In this document: positions 1 to 7,637 of the stretch, piece after piece
How positions within the stretch are numbered: position 1 is the first letter of the stretch
How the letters are laid out: each line of letters opens with the position of its first letter
Origin: Streptomyces spiramyceticus
GTDB lineage: Bacteria > Actinomycetota > Actinomycetes > Streptomycetales > Streptomycetaceae
NCBI RefSeq assembly: GCF_028807635.1
Contig: NZ_JARBAX010000001.1
Span: 2,121,001 to 2,185,000, forward strand
DNA length: 64,000 nucleotides
Direction of reading: 5' to 3'
Notes under the pieces: generated by a model
Told to the model about the DNA's origin: nothing
Database searches by the model: none
Seen by the model: only the letters and a program-made list of their open reading frames with translations
Translations under genes and position numbers: made by a program

Positions 1-732
1 CTGCCAGATGTCCTGGCCGATCAGCATGCCAAAGGTGTAGATCAGCACGTACGTGAAGATCGTCTCGCCGCCGATGCCCAGCGGGTCGAAGTACTCGGTG
101 GGCAGCTTCGCCTTCATCTCGCTGAAGCCGCCCGCCTTGACGACCGCGATCGGCAGGAGCAGGAGCAGCACGCCGATCGTCTTGACGACGAACTGCACCA
201 TGTCGGTGAGCGTGATCGACCACATGCCGCCGAGGGTCGAGTACGCGACGACGATCGCGCCGCCGAGGACGATCGACAGGCCGCGGTCCATGCTGAAGAT
301 GACGTCGAAGATCGTGGCGTACGCGATGGTCGACGTGACGGCGAGCATGAGCGTGTACGCCCACATGACAACGCCGGAGATGATGCCGGCGCGGCCGCCG
401 CCGTACCGGAGATCCAGCATCTCGGAGACCGTGTAGACCTTCAGGCGGGCGATGCGCGCGGAGAAGAAGATGCTGAGCGCGAGGAGTCCGAGGCCGATGG
501 CGAAGACCATCCAGGCGCCGGAGAGGCCGTACTGGTAGCCGAGGCCGACGCCGCCGATGGTGGAGGCGCCGCCGAGGACGATGGCCGCCATCGTGCCGGA
601 GTACATGCTGGGGCCGAGTCGGCGGCCCGCCACCAGGAATTCGCTCTTGGACTTGGCGCGGCGCATGCCCCACCAGCCCATGGCCAGCATTCCGGCCAAG
701 TAAATGGCGATCACCGTGTAGTCGATGGCCAT
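1..732 (-). CDS. Sodium:solute symporter (SSS family), N-terminal part
   Basis: The reading frame starts at ATG 732 and runs off the left edge of the window, giving 244 residues of an integral membrane transporter; the C-terminal half is missing. Successive hydrophobic segments begin at residue 3, and the segment around residues 40-60 (TMAAIVLGGASTIGGVGLG) matches the Na+-binding first helices of the SSS family (PutP, PanF, urea and pyrimidine or allantoin symporters). A strong ribosome site (AAGGAGGG) sits just upstream of the ATG. It is divergent from a PucR-type regulator, which in this family often controls purine or nitrogen-compound uptake, so a nitrogenous substrate is plausible. The substrate cannot be read from the sequence. 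Confidence 0.88.
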   Translation of the reverse strand, partial: MAIDYTVIAIYLAGMLAMGWWGMRRAKSKSEFLVAGRRLGPSMYSGTMAAIVLGGASTIGGVGLGYQYGLSGAWMVFAIGLGLLALSIFFSARIARLKVYTVSEMLDLRYGGGRAGIISGVVMWAYTLMLAVTSTIAYATIFDVIFSMDRGLSIVLGGAIVVAYSTLGGMWSITLTDMVQFVVKTIGVLLLLLPIAVVKAGGFSEMKAKLPTEYFDPLGIGGETIFTYVLIYTFGMLIGQDIWQ

Positions 733-880
733 GGGCCCTCCTTCGCGCAACCTCAGTGGCGTGTCGTGCAGGGATCTCAGGGGAGTCCGGCGGCTCTTGT
801 GCGGGGACATCCGCCCGTACCCGCGGCCGCCGGTCGGCACGACAGTAGGTGGCCGGAAGGCAACGCTGAAGTGTACGTTT

Positions 881-918
881 CATCCATCCTCACGAGCCCA
901 TATGGATGGACCATCCAT
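881..918. promoter_or_regulatory. Candidate operator between symporter and pucR-type gene
   Basis: A perfect 17-nt inverted repeat ATGGATGGACCATCCAT occupies 902-918, and a further half site CATCCATCC lies at 881-889. The repeat covers the most likely start codon(s) of the PucR-type regulator and lies in the divergent intergenic region with the symporter gene. Inference: it is the binding site of this regulator, controlling both genes. Not demonstrated. Confidence 0.5.
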
Positions 919-2473
919 GCAGGAACCGTCAGCCCCGTCCCCACCGTCCCCACCGTCCCCACCGTCCCCACCGTCCCCGCCGTCCCCGGCGATCCCGCTG
1001 GCCGCGCTGCTGGCCCGGGAGGATCTCGGCCTGCGCCGGATCGCGGGCCCCGAGGACGCCGACGTCCACTGGGTGCACACCTCGGAGATGGCCGACCCGT
1101 ACCCGTACCTGCTGGGCGGCGAGCTGCTGCTCACAGCAGGCGTCCTGCTGACGGACGCCGACCACTACGTGTCGCGGGTCGCTCAGGCGGGTGCGGCGGC
1201 GCTCGGTTTCGGCGTGGCGCCGGTGTACGACACGGTCCCTCCGGCGCTGGTCGAGGCGTGCGACCGCTACGGCCTGCCCCTCCTGGAGGTCCCGCCGCCG
1301 ACCACGTTCACGGCGATCGCCCGCGCGGTGTGGCGCCTGATGGCGGAGGCCCGCCACCGCGAGCTGCGCCGCGTGACCGAGGCCCAGCAGGGCCTGGCGT
1401 CGGCGGCGGCCCGCCCCGACCCGGTCCCGGCGGTCCTGAACCAGCTCACGGCGAGGCTGGGCGGCGCATGGGCGGTACTCCTGTCGCCGGAGGGCGCCCC
1501 GCTGGCGGCAGCCGGCAGCCCGCCTCCCGCGGAGGCACAGACCGCCCTGACCCGTCTGGCCCACGTGGTGAACCCCTCGGGAAGGGGCGGGGTGGGGGAG
1601 ATCTCCGCTCCCAGGGCCGCGCCCTCCTCCGCCACCGACGCCGTGGGCGGCACCCACCTCGCCGCCTACGCCCTCACCGGCGGCCAGGACCTCGTCCTCG
1701 GGGTTGCCTCCGAGCGGCGTACGGCCGGGGACCACACCATCGCCGGGGTCGCCGTCGTGCTGCTGTCGCTGCTGACCACGCCCCACCAGGGCACGGCCGA
1801 GGCCGGCCGCGCCGCCGCGCTGGTGCGGCTGCTGCTGGGGGCGGACCCCGCCGACGTGGCGCCGGAGCTGGGCGCGGGCGAGTGGACCGTGGTGCACGCC
1901 AGGCCCACCGGCCCGGGCAGCGGCGCACCCGGGAGCACCGCAGCGGGCGGCCGTCGGGGCCCGCTCGCCGCCGCAGCCCTCGGCGCCGCGCTCGGCAGCG
2001 CGCTGGTGGACGCGGCGGAGGACGGCGGGGTGCGGGTCCTGGTGAGCGGAGCCCGCGACATCGCGCCGCAGCCCGGCTGGACGCTCGGCGTGAGCTCCCC
2101 CGTCCCCGCGCGCGACCTCCCGGCGGCCGACACCCGCGCCGCCCAGGCGGTACGCCGCGCCGAGGCCACCCGCAGCCCACTGGTGCGCGACCGGGGAGAG
2201 CCTGGCGAGGGCGTCGCGTCGCTGGTCGCGCCGGACGAAGCCCGGGCGCACGCCCGCGCACAGCTGGCCCCGATCGCGGAGACCCCGGCGCTCACCGAGA
2301 CACTGCGCACGTGGCTGTCGCTGCACGGGAGCTGGGACCGTACGGCCGTCGCGCTGGACGTGCACCGCAATACGGTCCGCCAGCGCATCGCCCGCTGCGC
2401 GACCCTCCTCGGGGCCGACCTCGACGACGCGGACGTACGGATGGACCTCTGGTTCGCGCTGCGCTGGCTGTGA
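902..2473 (+). CDS. PucR family transcriptional regulator
   Basis: The 523-residue protein has the PucR architecture: an N-terminal PucR sensor domain starting near residue 33 (PLAALLAREDLGLRRIAG), a central degenerate region, and a C-terminal helix-turn-helix in the last ~60 residues (WDRTAVALDVHRNTVRQRI). PucR proteins regulate purine or nitrogen catabolism and transport genes; the divergent symporter fits that role. The start is uncertain. ATG 902 and ATG 917 are in frame and neither has a good ribosome site. Residues 9-29 are a Pro-Ser tandem repeat not expected in the family, so the conserved protein really begins near residue 30. Confidence 0.85.
   Translation: MDGPSMQEPSAPSPPSPPSPPSPPSPPSPAIPLAALLAREDLGLRRIAGPEDADVHWVHTSEMADPYPYLLGGELLLTAGVLLTDADHYVSRVAQAGAAALGFGVAPVYDTVPPALVEACDRYGLPLLEVPPPTTFTAIARAVWRLMAEARHRELRRVTEAQQGLASAAARPDPVPAVLNQLTARLGGAWAVLLSPEGAPLAAAGSPPPAEAQTALTRLAHVVNPSGRGGVGEISAPRAAPSSATDAVGGTHLAAYALTGGQDLVLGVASERRTAGDHTIAGVAVVLLSLLTTPHQGTAEAGRAAALVRLLLGADPADVAPELGAGEWTVVHARPTGPGSGAPGSTAAGGRRGPLAAAALGAALGSALVDAAEDGGVRVLVSGARDIAPQPGWTLGVSSPVPARDLPAADTRAAQAVRRAEATRSPLVRDRGEPGEGVASLVAPDEARAHARAQLAPIAETPALTETLRTWLSLHGSWDRTAVALDVHRNTVRQRIARCATLLGADLDDADVRMDLWFALRWL
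926..988 (+). repeat. Seven tandem 9-bp units encoding Pro-Ser-Pro
   Basis: The unit CCGTCCCCA/G repeats seven times in frame (the first copy is divergent: CCGTCAGCC), giving a proline/serine-rich leader to the PucR-type protein. Copy number could vary without breaking the frame. Confidence 0.9.
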
Positions 2474-2530
2474 CGCGTACGACCGTCCCGCACCCTCGAC
2501 AGTCTCGGTGACCAACCGGTAACTTATGAA

Positions 2531-2544
2531 TGAGCAAGCGCTTA
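2531..2544. promoter_or_regulatory. Candidate TetR-type operator upstream of acyl-CoA dehydrogenase
   Basis: TGAGCAAGCGCTTA is an imperfect inverted repeat (arms TGAGC/GCTTA, one mismatch, 4-nt centre) 36 bp upstream of the GTG start of the acyl-CoA dehydrogenase. It resembles the AnCAAGnnCTTGnT class bound by TetR-type fatty-acid or sterol regulators of actinobacteria. It differs from the GTTARCG operators further downstream in this window, so another regulator is implied. Confidence 0.4.
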
Positions 2545-2580
2545 GACAATGCAGCAGAAGCCAGAGGGAGGGCGTGACCC

Positions 2581-3738
2581 GTGCGCCGTAGCGTGTACAA
2601 CGAAGACCACGAGGCGTTCCGGGAGACCATCCGGGCCTTCATCGAGGCCGAGGTCGTCCCGGTCTACGACGAGTGGTTTGCGGCGGGCCAAGCGCCTCGC
2701 GACTTCTACTACAAGCTCGGTGAGCTGGGCGTCTTCGGGATCAACGTTCCCGAGGAGTTCGGCGGCGCGGGCCTGGACACCCACAAGTTCGAGGCCGTCC
2801 TCTACGAGGAGACCTCGCGCGCGGGCGTCAACTTCGGCGGCTCCGGCGTTCACGTCCTGCTCGCCCTGCCGTACATCAAGATGCTCGCCACCGACGAGCA
2901 GAAGAAGCGCTACCTGGAGAAGTTCGTCTCCGGCGAGGAGATGTGGGCGCTGGCGATGACAGAGCCGGGCACCGGCTCCGACGTCGCGGGCATGAAGACC
3001 ACCGCCAAGCTCTCCGAGGACGGCACGCACTACGTCCTCAACGGCGCCAAGACCTTCATCACCGGTGGCGTCCACGCCGACCGCGTGATCGTCTGCGCCC
3101 GTACGTCCGCCCCGACGGCCGAGGACCGCCGCTTCGGCATCTCCCTCTTCGCCGTGGACACCAAGTCCGAGGGCTACTCCATCGGCCGCAAGCTCGACAA
3201 GCTCGGCCTGCGCACCTCCGACACCGCCGAGCTGGCCTTCGTCGACGTCAAGGTCCCGGTCGAGGACCTGCTCGGCGAGGAGAACAAGGGCTTCTACTAC
3301 CTCGGCGCCAACCTGCCCTCCGAGCGCTGGGGCATCGCCTTCGGCGCCTACGCGCAGGCCAAGGCCGCCATCCGGTTCGCCCAGGAGTACGTGCAGGAGC
3401 GCACCGTCTTCGGCAAGCCGGTCGCCCACTTCCAGAACACCAAGTTCGAGCTTGCCGCCTGCCAGGCCGAGGTGGACGCCGCCGAGGCCGTCGCCGACCG
3501 CGCCCTGGAGGCCCTGGACGCCGGTGAGCTCACCGCCGCCGAGGCCGCGAGCGCCAAGCTCTTCTGCACCGAGGTCGCGCACCGCGTGATCGACCGCTGC
3601 CTCCAGCTGCACGGCGGCTACGGCTACATGAACGAGTACCCGATCGCCCGCCTGTACGCCGACAACCGCGTCAACCGCATCTACGGCGGCACCAGCGAGG
3701 TCATGAAGTCGATCATCGCCAAGTCGATGGGCCTGTAA
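2581..3738 (+). CDS. Acyl-CoA dehydrogenase, catalytic Glu at the LCAD/IVD position
   Basis: A 385-residue FAD enzyme that introduces a 2,3 double bond into acyl-CoA. The flavin/substrate motif MTEPGTGSDVAG is at 126-137 and the C-terminal signature RIYGGTSEV at 366-374. At the position where short- and medium-chain enzymes carry the base (YEGT) this protein has Gly369. Glu248 in LPSERWG instead matches the base of long-chain and isovaleryl-CoA dehydrogenases. The GTG start follows a GAGGGAG ribosome site. The thioesterase gene begins at the base after its stop codon, so the two are co-translated. The S. coelicolor counterpart is probably SCO2774 (from memory). Confidence 0.9.
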   Translation: MRRSVYNEDHEAFRETIRAFIEAEVVPVYDEWFAAGQAPRDFYYKLGELGVFGINVPEEFGGAGLDTHKFEAVLYEETSRAGVNFGGSGVHVLLALPYIKMLATDEQKKRYLEKFVSGEEMWALAMTEPGTGSDVAGMKTTAKLSEDGTHYVLNGAKTFITGGVHADRVIVCARTSAPTAEDRRFGISLFAVDTKSEGYSIGRKLDKLGLRTSDTAELAFVDVKVPVEDLLGEENKGFYYLGANLPSERWGIAFGAYAQAKAAIRFAQEYVQERTVFGKPVAHFQNTKFELAACQAEVDAAEAVADRALEALDAGELTAAEAASAKLFCTEVAHRVIDRCLQLHGGYGYMNEYPIARLYADNRVNRIYGGTSEVMKSIIAKSMGL

Positions 3739-4641
3739 GTGCCAGAGGCTCTGGACGCTCTGCTCGATCTGCTCGACCTGGAGCAGATCGAGCAGAACAT
3801 CTTCCGGGGACAGTCCCGCTCGGCCGTCGTCCCCCGCGTCTTCGGCGGCCAGGTGGCCGCCCAAGCGCTGGTCGCGGCGGGCCGGACCGTCCCCGAAGTT
3901 CCCCAAGCTCTCGGCTCCGCTCGACCAGGGGAGGCCCCAAGCCTGGTCCACTCCCTGCACGCGTACTTCCTGCGCGCCGGGGACCCGGGTGCGCCGATCG
4001 TCTACACGGTCGACCGCATCCGCGACGGCCGCTCCTTCACCACGCGCCGCGTCGTCGCCGTCCAGCACGGGCAGCCGATCTTCCACTTCTCCGCGTCCTT
4101 CCAGACGTACGAGGACGGGCTGGAGCACCAGTACGACATGCCGGCCGCGCCGGAGCCGGAGACCCTGCCGACGGCCGCCGAGATGCTGCCACGGCACCTC
4201 CCGGCGGACGTGGCCGCGCGACTGATCGAGGCGCGGGCGGCGGTGGACCTGCGGTACGCCGACGTGCCGCCGTGGGGCTCCGCCGGGGAGCCGCGCGCGC
4301 CGCGCTCGCAGGTCTGGTTCCGTACGAACGGCAAACTCGCCGACGACCCGCTCCTGCACGTCTGCCTGGCCACCTACGTCTCCGACATGACGCTGCTCGA
4401 CTCGGTGCTGCTGGCCCACGGGCGCGGCGGCTGGGCGGTGGGCGACGTGGTCGGGGCCTCCCTCGACCACGCGATGTGGTTCCACCGGCCCTTCCGGGCG
4501 GACGAATGGCTGCTGTACGACCAGGAGTCGCCGTCGGCGTCGGGCGGACGGGGTCTGGGCCAGGCCAGGATCTACACGCAGGACGGGCGGCTGGCGATCA
4601 CCGTCATCCAGGAGGGCGTGGTCCGCGTCCCTAGGCGATGA
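3739..4641 (+). CDS. tesB: Acyl-CoA thioesterase II (TesB-like)
   Basis: A 300-residue double-hotdog thioesterase that hydrolyses acyl-CoA to free acid and CoA. The N-terminal hotdog shows VFGGQVAAQAL and HSLHAYFLRAGDP; the C-terminal hotdog shows SLDHAMWFHRPFRADEWLLY, typical of TesB. The GTG start abuts the stop of the acyl-CoA dehydrogenase, so the pair works on the same acyl-CoA pool. About 14 residues between the first two motifs (around 54-67) come from an in-frame copy of a dispersed Streptomyces repeat and are absent from typical TesB proteins. The 3' end overlaps the convergent downstream gene by 11 bp. Confidence 0.88.
   Translation: MPEALDALLDLLDLEQIEQNIFRGQSRSAVVPRVFGGQVAAQALVAAGRTVPEVPQALGSARPGEAPSLVHSLHAYFLRAGDPGAPIVYTVDRIRDGRSFTTRRVVAVQHGQPIFHFSASFQTYEDGLEHQYDMPAAPEPETLPTAAEMLPRHLPADVAARLIEARAAVDLRYADVPPWGSAGEPRAPRSQVWFRTNGKLADDPLLHVCLATYVSDMTLLDSVLLAHGRGGWAVGDVVGASLDHAMWFHRPFRADEWLLYDQESPSASGGRGLGQARIYTQDGRLAITVIQEGVVRVPRR
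3899..3938 (+). repeat. Dispersed repeat inserted in frame in tesB
   Basis: The core TCTCGGCTCCGCTCGA is flanked by CCCCAAG and CAGGGGAGGCCCC arms that can pair. The same element, in reverse orientation, lies inside the carboxylase alpha subunit gene at 10364-10408, and a diverged copy is intergenic at 49469-49508. Confidence 0.8.
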
Positions 4642-5413
4642 GTCCTGCCGCATCGAGCAGATACTCCGTCAGGGGCTCGTAGTACCGCGGGTCGACGACA
4701 TGGTCGTCGAGCGGAACGGCCACCTGAAGGGTGCCTTCCGCCTCGCCGATGAAAAGGGCAGGGTCGTTGCAGTCGGCGTACCCGACGGAGTCGATCCCGC
4801 GCTGCCCCGCGCGCCCGGCCCAGCCGTGGTCGGCGACTACGAGGTCGGGCAGCGCGCTGTCCTCGGCCTCCAGGGCGTCCAGAATGGCGTTCATCGGCTC
4901 CGGAGAATGGGTGTGCCACAGGGTGGCGCCGCGCTCGAAGAGAGCGACGTCGGCGAACTGGACGACGTACCCCTCGTCCGCGACGAGCCCGCCCGGAATC
5001 CGCACGATGTCGCACCCGGCGGCCCGCAGCCGGGCCGCAGTCCTGCTGTGTACGTCGATCAGCGCGCCGGGGTGCCCGGTGGCGAACAGCACCCGCTGCT
5101 TCCCGGCGGCGGCCTTGCGCAGCCGGGCGGCCATCCGGTCGAGGGCGTCGACGGTCAGCTCGGGGTCGATGGTGTCCTGCCCGACGCGGTGCTCGGGGTC
5201 GTCACTTACGCCGCAGCGCTCCGCCATGACGGCGAGGACGTCCTGCTCGTCGGCCCACCTGTCCCCCAGCTCCAGGCCCAGCCAGTAGTGGCGGTCGCCG
5301 TTGGCGAGCTTGCGGTAGTGGGAGAGGTTGTTGTCGCGGGGGGTGGCGACGTCTCCGGCGATACGGGTGCGGACGAGGTGGTCGACGAGGGCGGCACGGC
5401 TGGGTATCGGCAT
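4631..5413 (-). CDS. Conserved actinobacterial protein, possible phosphatase
   Basis: A 260-residue soluble protein starting at ATG 5413. It contains conserved-looking stretches LFATGHPGALIDVH and DLVVADHGWAGRAGQRGIDS, with several His and Asp residues that could bind metal. Proteins of this kind are commonly labelled phosphatase in Streptomyces genomes, but I see no classical phosphatase signature. It is convergent with tesB and in the same direction as the TetR gene upstream, from which it is separated by a hairpin. The function is not established. Confidence 0.6.
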   Translation of the reverse strand: MPIPSRAALVDHLVRTRIAGDVATPRDNNLSHYRKLANGDRHYWLGLELGDRWADEQDVLAVMAERCGVSDDPEHRVGQDTIDPELTVDALDRMAARLRKAAAGKQRVLFATGHPGALIDVHSRTAARLRAAGCDIVRIPGGLVADEGYVVQFADVALFERGATLWHTHSPEPMNAILDALEAEDSALPDLVVADHGWAGRAGQRGIDSVGYADCNDPALFIGEAEGTLQVAVPLDDHVVDPRYYEPLTEYLLDAAGLIA

Positions 5414-5490
5414 GAACCCATTGTGCCGTCAGGCGAGCACGGCGCGCTGGACGCTGGGCCGAGGCCCCCACCTCCGGCCCGTCGGCCCCC

Positions 5491-5510
5491 CTCCGGACGG
5501 AGTCCGGGAG
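5491..5510. terminator. Hairpin 3' of the TetR gene
   Basis: CTCCGGAC-GGA-GTCCGGGAG can form a short GC-rich hairpin just past the stop of the TetR gene (read on the minus strand). The motif CCGGACGGAGTCCGG recurs near 52720 and in related forms at 49570-49660, so it is also a member of a dispersed repeat family. Confidence 0.45.
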
Positions 5511-5518
5511 GCGCTCCC

Positions 5519-6142
5519 TCAGCCGACCCCCGCCGGAGCCAACGCCCCGAACGCCCCGTGCGCAAGCCTCCGCAGCAGCCCCTCCATCGCCGCCCGCCCC
5601 GGCAGCCCACTGCCGTAAGACCCGAGGTGCGGCGTCGAGTTGAGCAGCCCGAACACCGCGTGCACCGCCGACCGCGCCTCGGCCTCCGGTACATCCGGAT
5701 TCAGCTCCCGCACCACTGCCACCCACAACTCGACGTACTGGCGCTGAAGCTGCCGCACCCTCTTGCGGTCACTGTCCCTGAGGCGGTCCAGTTCACGGTC
5801 GTGCAGGGTGATGAGGGGGCGGTCGTCGAGGGCGAAGTCGATGTGGCCGTCGATGAGGGAGGCGAGGACGGCCTCCGGGCTGCCGTCGGCCGCCTCCGCC
5901 GCCGCGCGCTGCCTGCCGCCGTCCAGCAGCCGCTCACTGATGCCGACGAGCAGCTCGGCGAGCATGGCGTCCTTGCCCGGGAAGTGGCGGTAGAGACCGG
6001 GGCCGCTGATCCCTACGGCGGCGCCTATCTCGTCGACGCCCACACCGTGGAAGCCGCGTTCGGCAAAGAGGCGCGCGGCCTCCTTGAGGATCTGCTCGCG
6101 GCGGGTCGGAGCCGCGACGCGGGCGGCGGCGTTGGTGCTCAT
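5519..6142 (-). CDS. TetR family regulator of the leucine/isovalerate operon
   Basis: A 207-residue TetR repressor. The N-terminal helix-turn-helix (residues ~14-60) shows RREQILKEAARLFAERGFHG and GISGPGLYRHFPGKDAMLAEL; the C-terminal ligand domain is all-helical. An 18-bp palindrome GGTTAGCGGGCGTTAACC lies 21 bp upstream of its ATG, and two copies of the same motif precede the acyl-CoA carboxylase operon at 7638. This supports autoregulation plus control of that operon, probably with an acyl-CoA ligand (inference; similar TetR regulators of branched-chain acyl-CoA degradation are known in actinobacteria). Confidence 0.88.
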   Translation of the reverse strand: MSTNAAARVAAPTRREQILKEAARLFAERGFHGVGVDEIGAAVGISGPGLYRHFPGKDAMLAELLVGISERLLDGGRQRAAAEAADGSPEAVLASLIDGHIDFALDDRPLITLHDRELDRLRDSDRKRVRQLQRQYVELWVAVVRELNPDVPEAEARSAVHAVFGLLNSTPHLGSYGSGLPGRAAMEGLLRRLAHGAFGALAPAGVG

Positions 6143-6162
6143 GCGTCCATTCTAAACCGGCA

Positions 6163-6180
6163 GGTTAGCGGGCGTTAACC
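6163..6180. promoter_or_regulatory. TetR operator, site 1
   Basis: GGTTAGCGGGCGTTAACC is a near-perfect 18-bp palindrome. It matches 7562-7579 except at the two central bases and lies directly upstream of the TetR start at 6142. Confidence 0.75.
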
Positions 6181-6209
6181 TCTGCGAAACAGGCCCTCCA
6201 ACCAGCACC

Positions 6210-7418
6210 CTACGGCCGCCCGCCGACCGTCACCGCCCGCAGCACCCACTCCACAGGCCCCAGCCGGTACCGGCGCATCAGCCGGCCACTGAGGGCGAGC
6301 TGTGCGCCGTACAGGACGAGCGCCCCGCACACCACAGCCGCGGCGCCCACCCGGCCGTACAGACCGAGGCCGTAGCCGGTGAAGACCAGCGCCATGACGA
6401 GCGACTGGCTCAAGTAGTTGGTGAGCGCCATCCGCCCGGCGGGAGCCAGCCGGGCGGCGACGCGGCCGCCGCGACGGGTGCGCAGCCACAGCAGCAGGGC
6501 ACTGGCGTACGCGGCGGAGAGGGCCGGTGCCGTGATCATGCCGACGGCCGAGGCGAGCAGTTCCCAGCGCCCCGGGAGGGGGCCCGTAACCCCCGCCGCC
6601 ATGAAGAGCGCCCCGGGCAGGCCGACACACAGGCCGATCACGCACAGGCGGCGCAGGCGGGCCGGGGTGGCACGGCTGATCCACTCCCGCTTGCCGGCGG
6701 CGAAGCCCGCCAGGAAGGCGGCGACGACGAAGCCGCCCATGAGCACCGCCGCGACGAGGTACTCGGGCCAGGCTCCGACATTCGCACCGACGACGTCGGC
6801 GAAGCCGCCACGGTAGGCAGCGGTGAGCCGCGCCGCTTCGGCACCCATTTCGGCGTCCATCTCGGCCTCGTACGAGGGCCCGCCGAGCAGCCCGAGCAGG
6901 CCGACGAGCAGCAGCAGGCAGCCGGCGACGGCGAAGACCCAGATCGCGGCGGTGCGCGCGGCGGCGGGCGCGGCGCGGCGGGCGGCGAGCAGGAGCAGAC
7001 CGAATACGGCGTAAATCATCAGGATGTCGCCGGTGTAGAGGAATGCCGCGTGCAGCAGGCCGAGGACGAACAGGCCGAGCAGGCGACGTGCCATACGGGG
7101 CGCGAAGCGGGCACCGGCGCGCTCGGCCGAGCCGATCTGGAGCGTGAAGCTGTAGCCGAAGAGGAAGGAGAAGAGCAGATAGAACTTGGCCTGCGCGAAG
7201 GCCACCACCAGCCATTCGGCGACACCGTCGGCGCCGGAACCTGCGGCACTGCCGAGGCCCGCGGCGTCCAGCCCGGACATGGTCATGACGTTGACCAGCA
7301 GAATGCCGCCCAGCGCGAATCCGCGCAGGGCGTCGACCTCCAGGAGGCGCCGCCCGGAAGGCGTAGGCGTGGGCGTGGGCGGATGCACCGGCCCCGTTGT
7401 CGTTGTCTCGTGGGCCAT
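6210..7418 (-). CDS. DUF418 family membrane protein
   Basis: A 402-residue polytopic membrane protein with the DUF418 signature near the N-terminus (RLLEVDALRGFALGGILLVN) and at the C-terminus (ALTNYLSQSLVMALVF; RYRLGPVEWVLR). About ten hydrophobic segments are visible. ATG 7418 is chosen because GGGGGACGGG lies just upstream; longer frames reach 7517 but overlap the regulatory region of the carboxylase operon. Its function is unknown; DUF418 proteins are thought to be transport-related. It points the same way as the TetR gene, 67 bp upstream of it, and may share control with the operon. Confidence 0.82.
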   Translation of the reverse strand: MAHETTTTGPVHPPTPTPTPSGRRLLEVDALRGFALGGILLVNVMTMSGLDAAGLGSAAGSGADGVAEWLVVAFAQAKFYLLFSFLFGYSFTLQIGSAERAGARFAPRMARRLLGLFVLGLLHAAFLYTGDILMIYAVFGLLLLAARRAAPAAARTAAIWVFAVAGCLLLLVGLLGLLGGPSYEAEMDAEMGAEAARLTAAYRGGFADVVGANVGAWPEYLVAAVLMGGFVVAAFLAGFAAGKREWISRATPARLRRLCVIGLCVGLPGALFMAAGVTGPLPGRWELLASAVGMITAPALSAAYASALLLWLRTRRGGRVAARLAPAGRMALTNYLSQSLVMALVFTGYGLGLYGRVGAAAVVCGALVLYGAQLALSGRLMRRYRLGPVEWVLRAVTVGGRP

Positions 7419-7561
7419 ACGCCCGTCCCCCGTGTGCTGTTCGGTCGGATATCGCGACCGGAGCATGACAGTCGGCCCGCCCGGGGCGCGTCGCTCCACA
7501 GCACGAAAAGGGGTCATCCCGGAGGACGAAATCCATCGGCAAGGTTCACCCTGGACAGGGA

Positions 7562-7606
7562 GGTTAGCGCTCGTTAACCTGAAGGAGGGCGTTAACGCTC
7601 ATTAAC
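7562..7606. promoter_or_regulatory. Tandem TetR operators, sites 2 and 3
   Basis: GGTTAGCGCTCGTTAACC (7562-7579) and GTTAACGCTCATTAAC (7591-7606) are spaced 28 bp centre to centre, just upstream of the carboxylase beta gene. Both follow the pattern GTTARCGnnCrTTAAC seen at 6163-6180 before the TetR gene. Confidence 0.75.
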
Positions 7607-7637
7607 ATCACATCGACCGGGCAAGGGGGCTCAGGAG

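Noticed and set aside
926..988. Possible CRISPR or VNTR array
   Set aside because: Units are 9 bp, contiguous, without spacers, and in frame within a protein; it is a simple tandem repeat.
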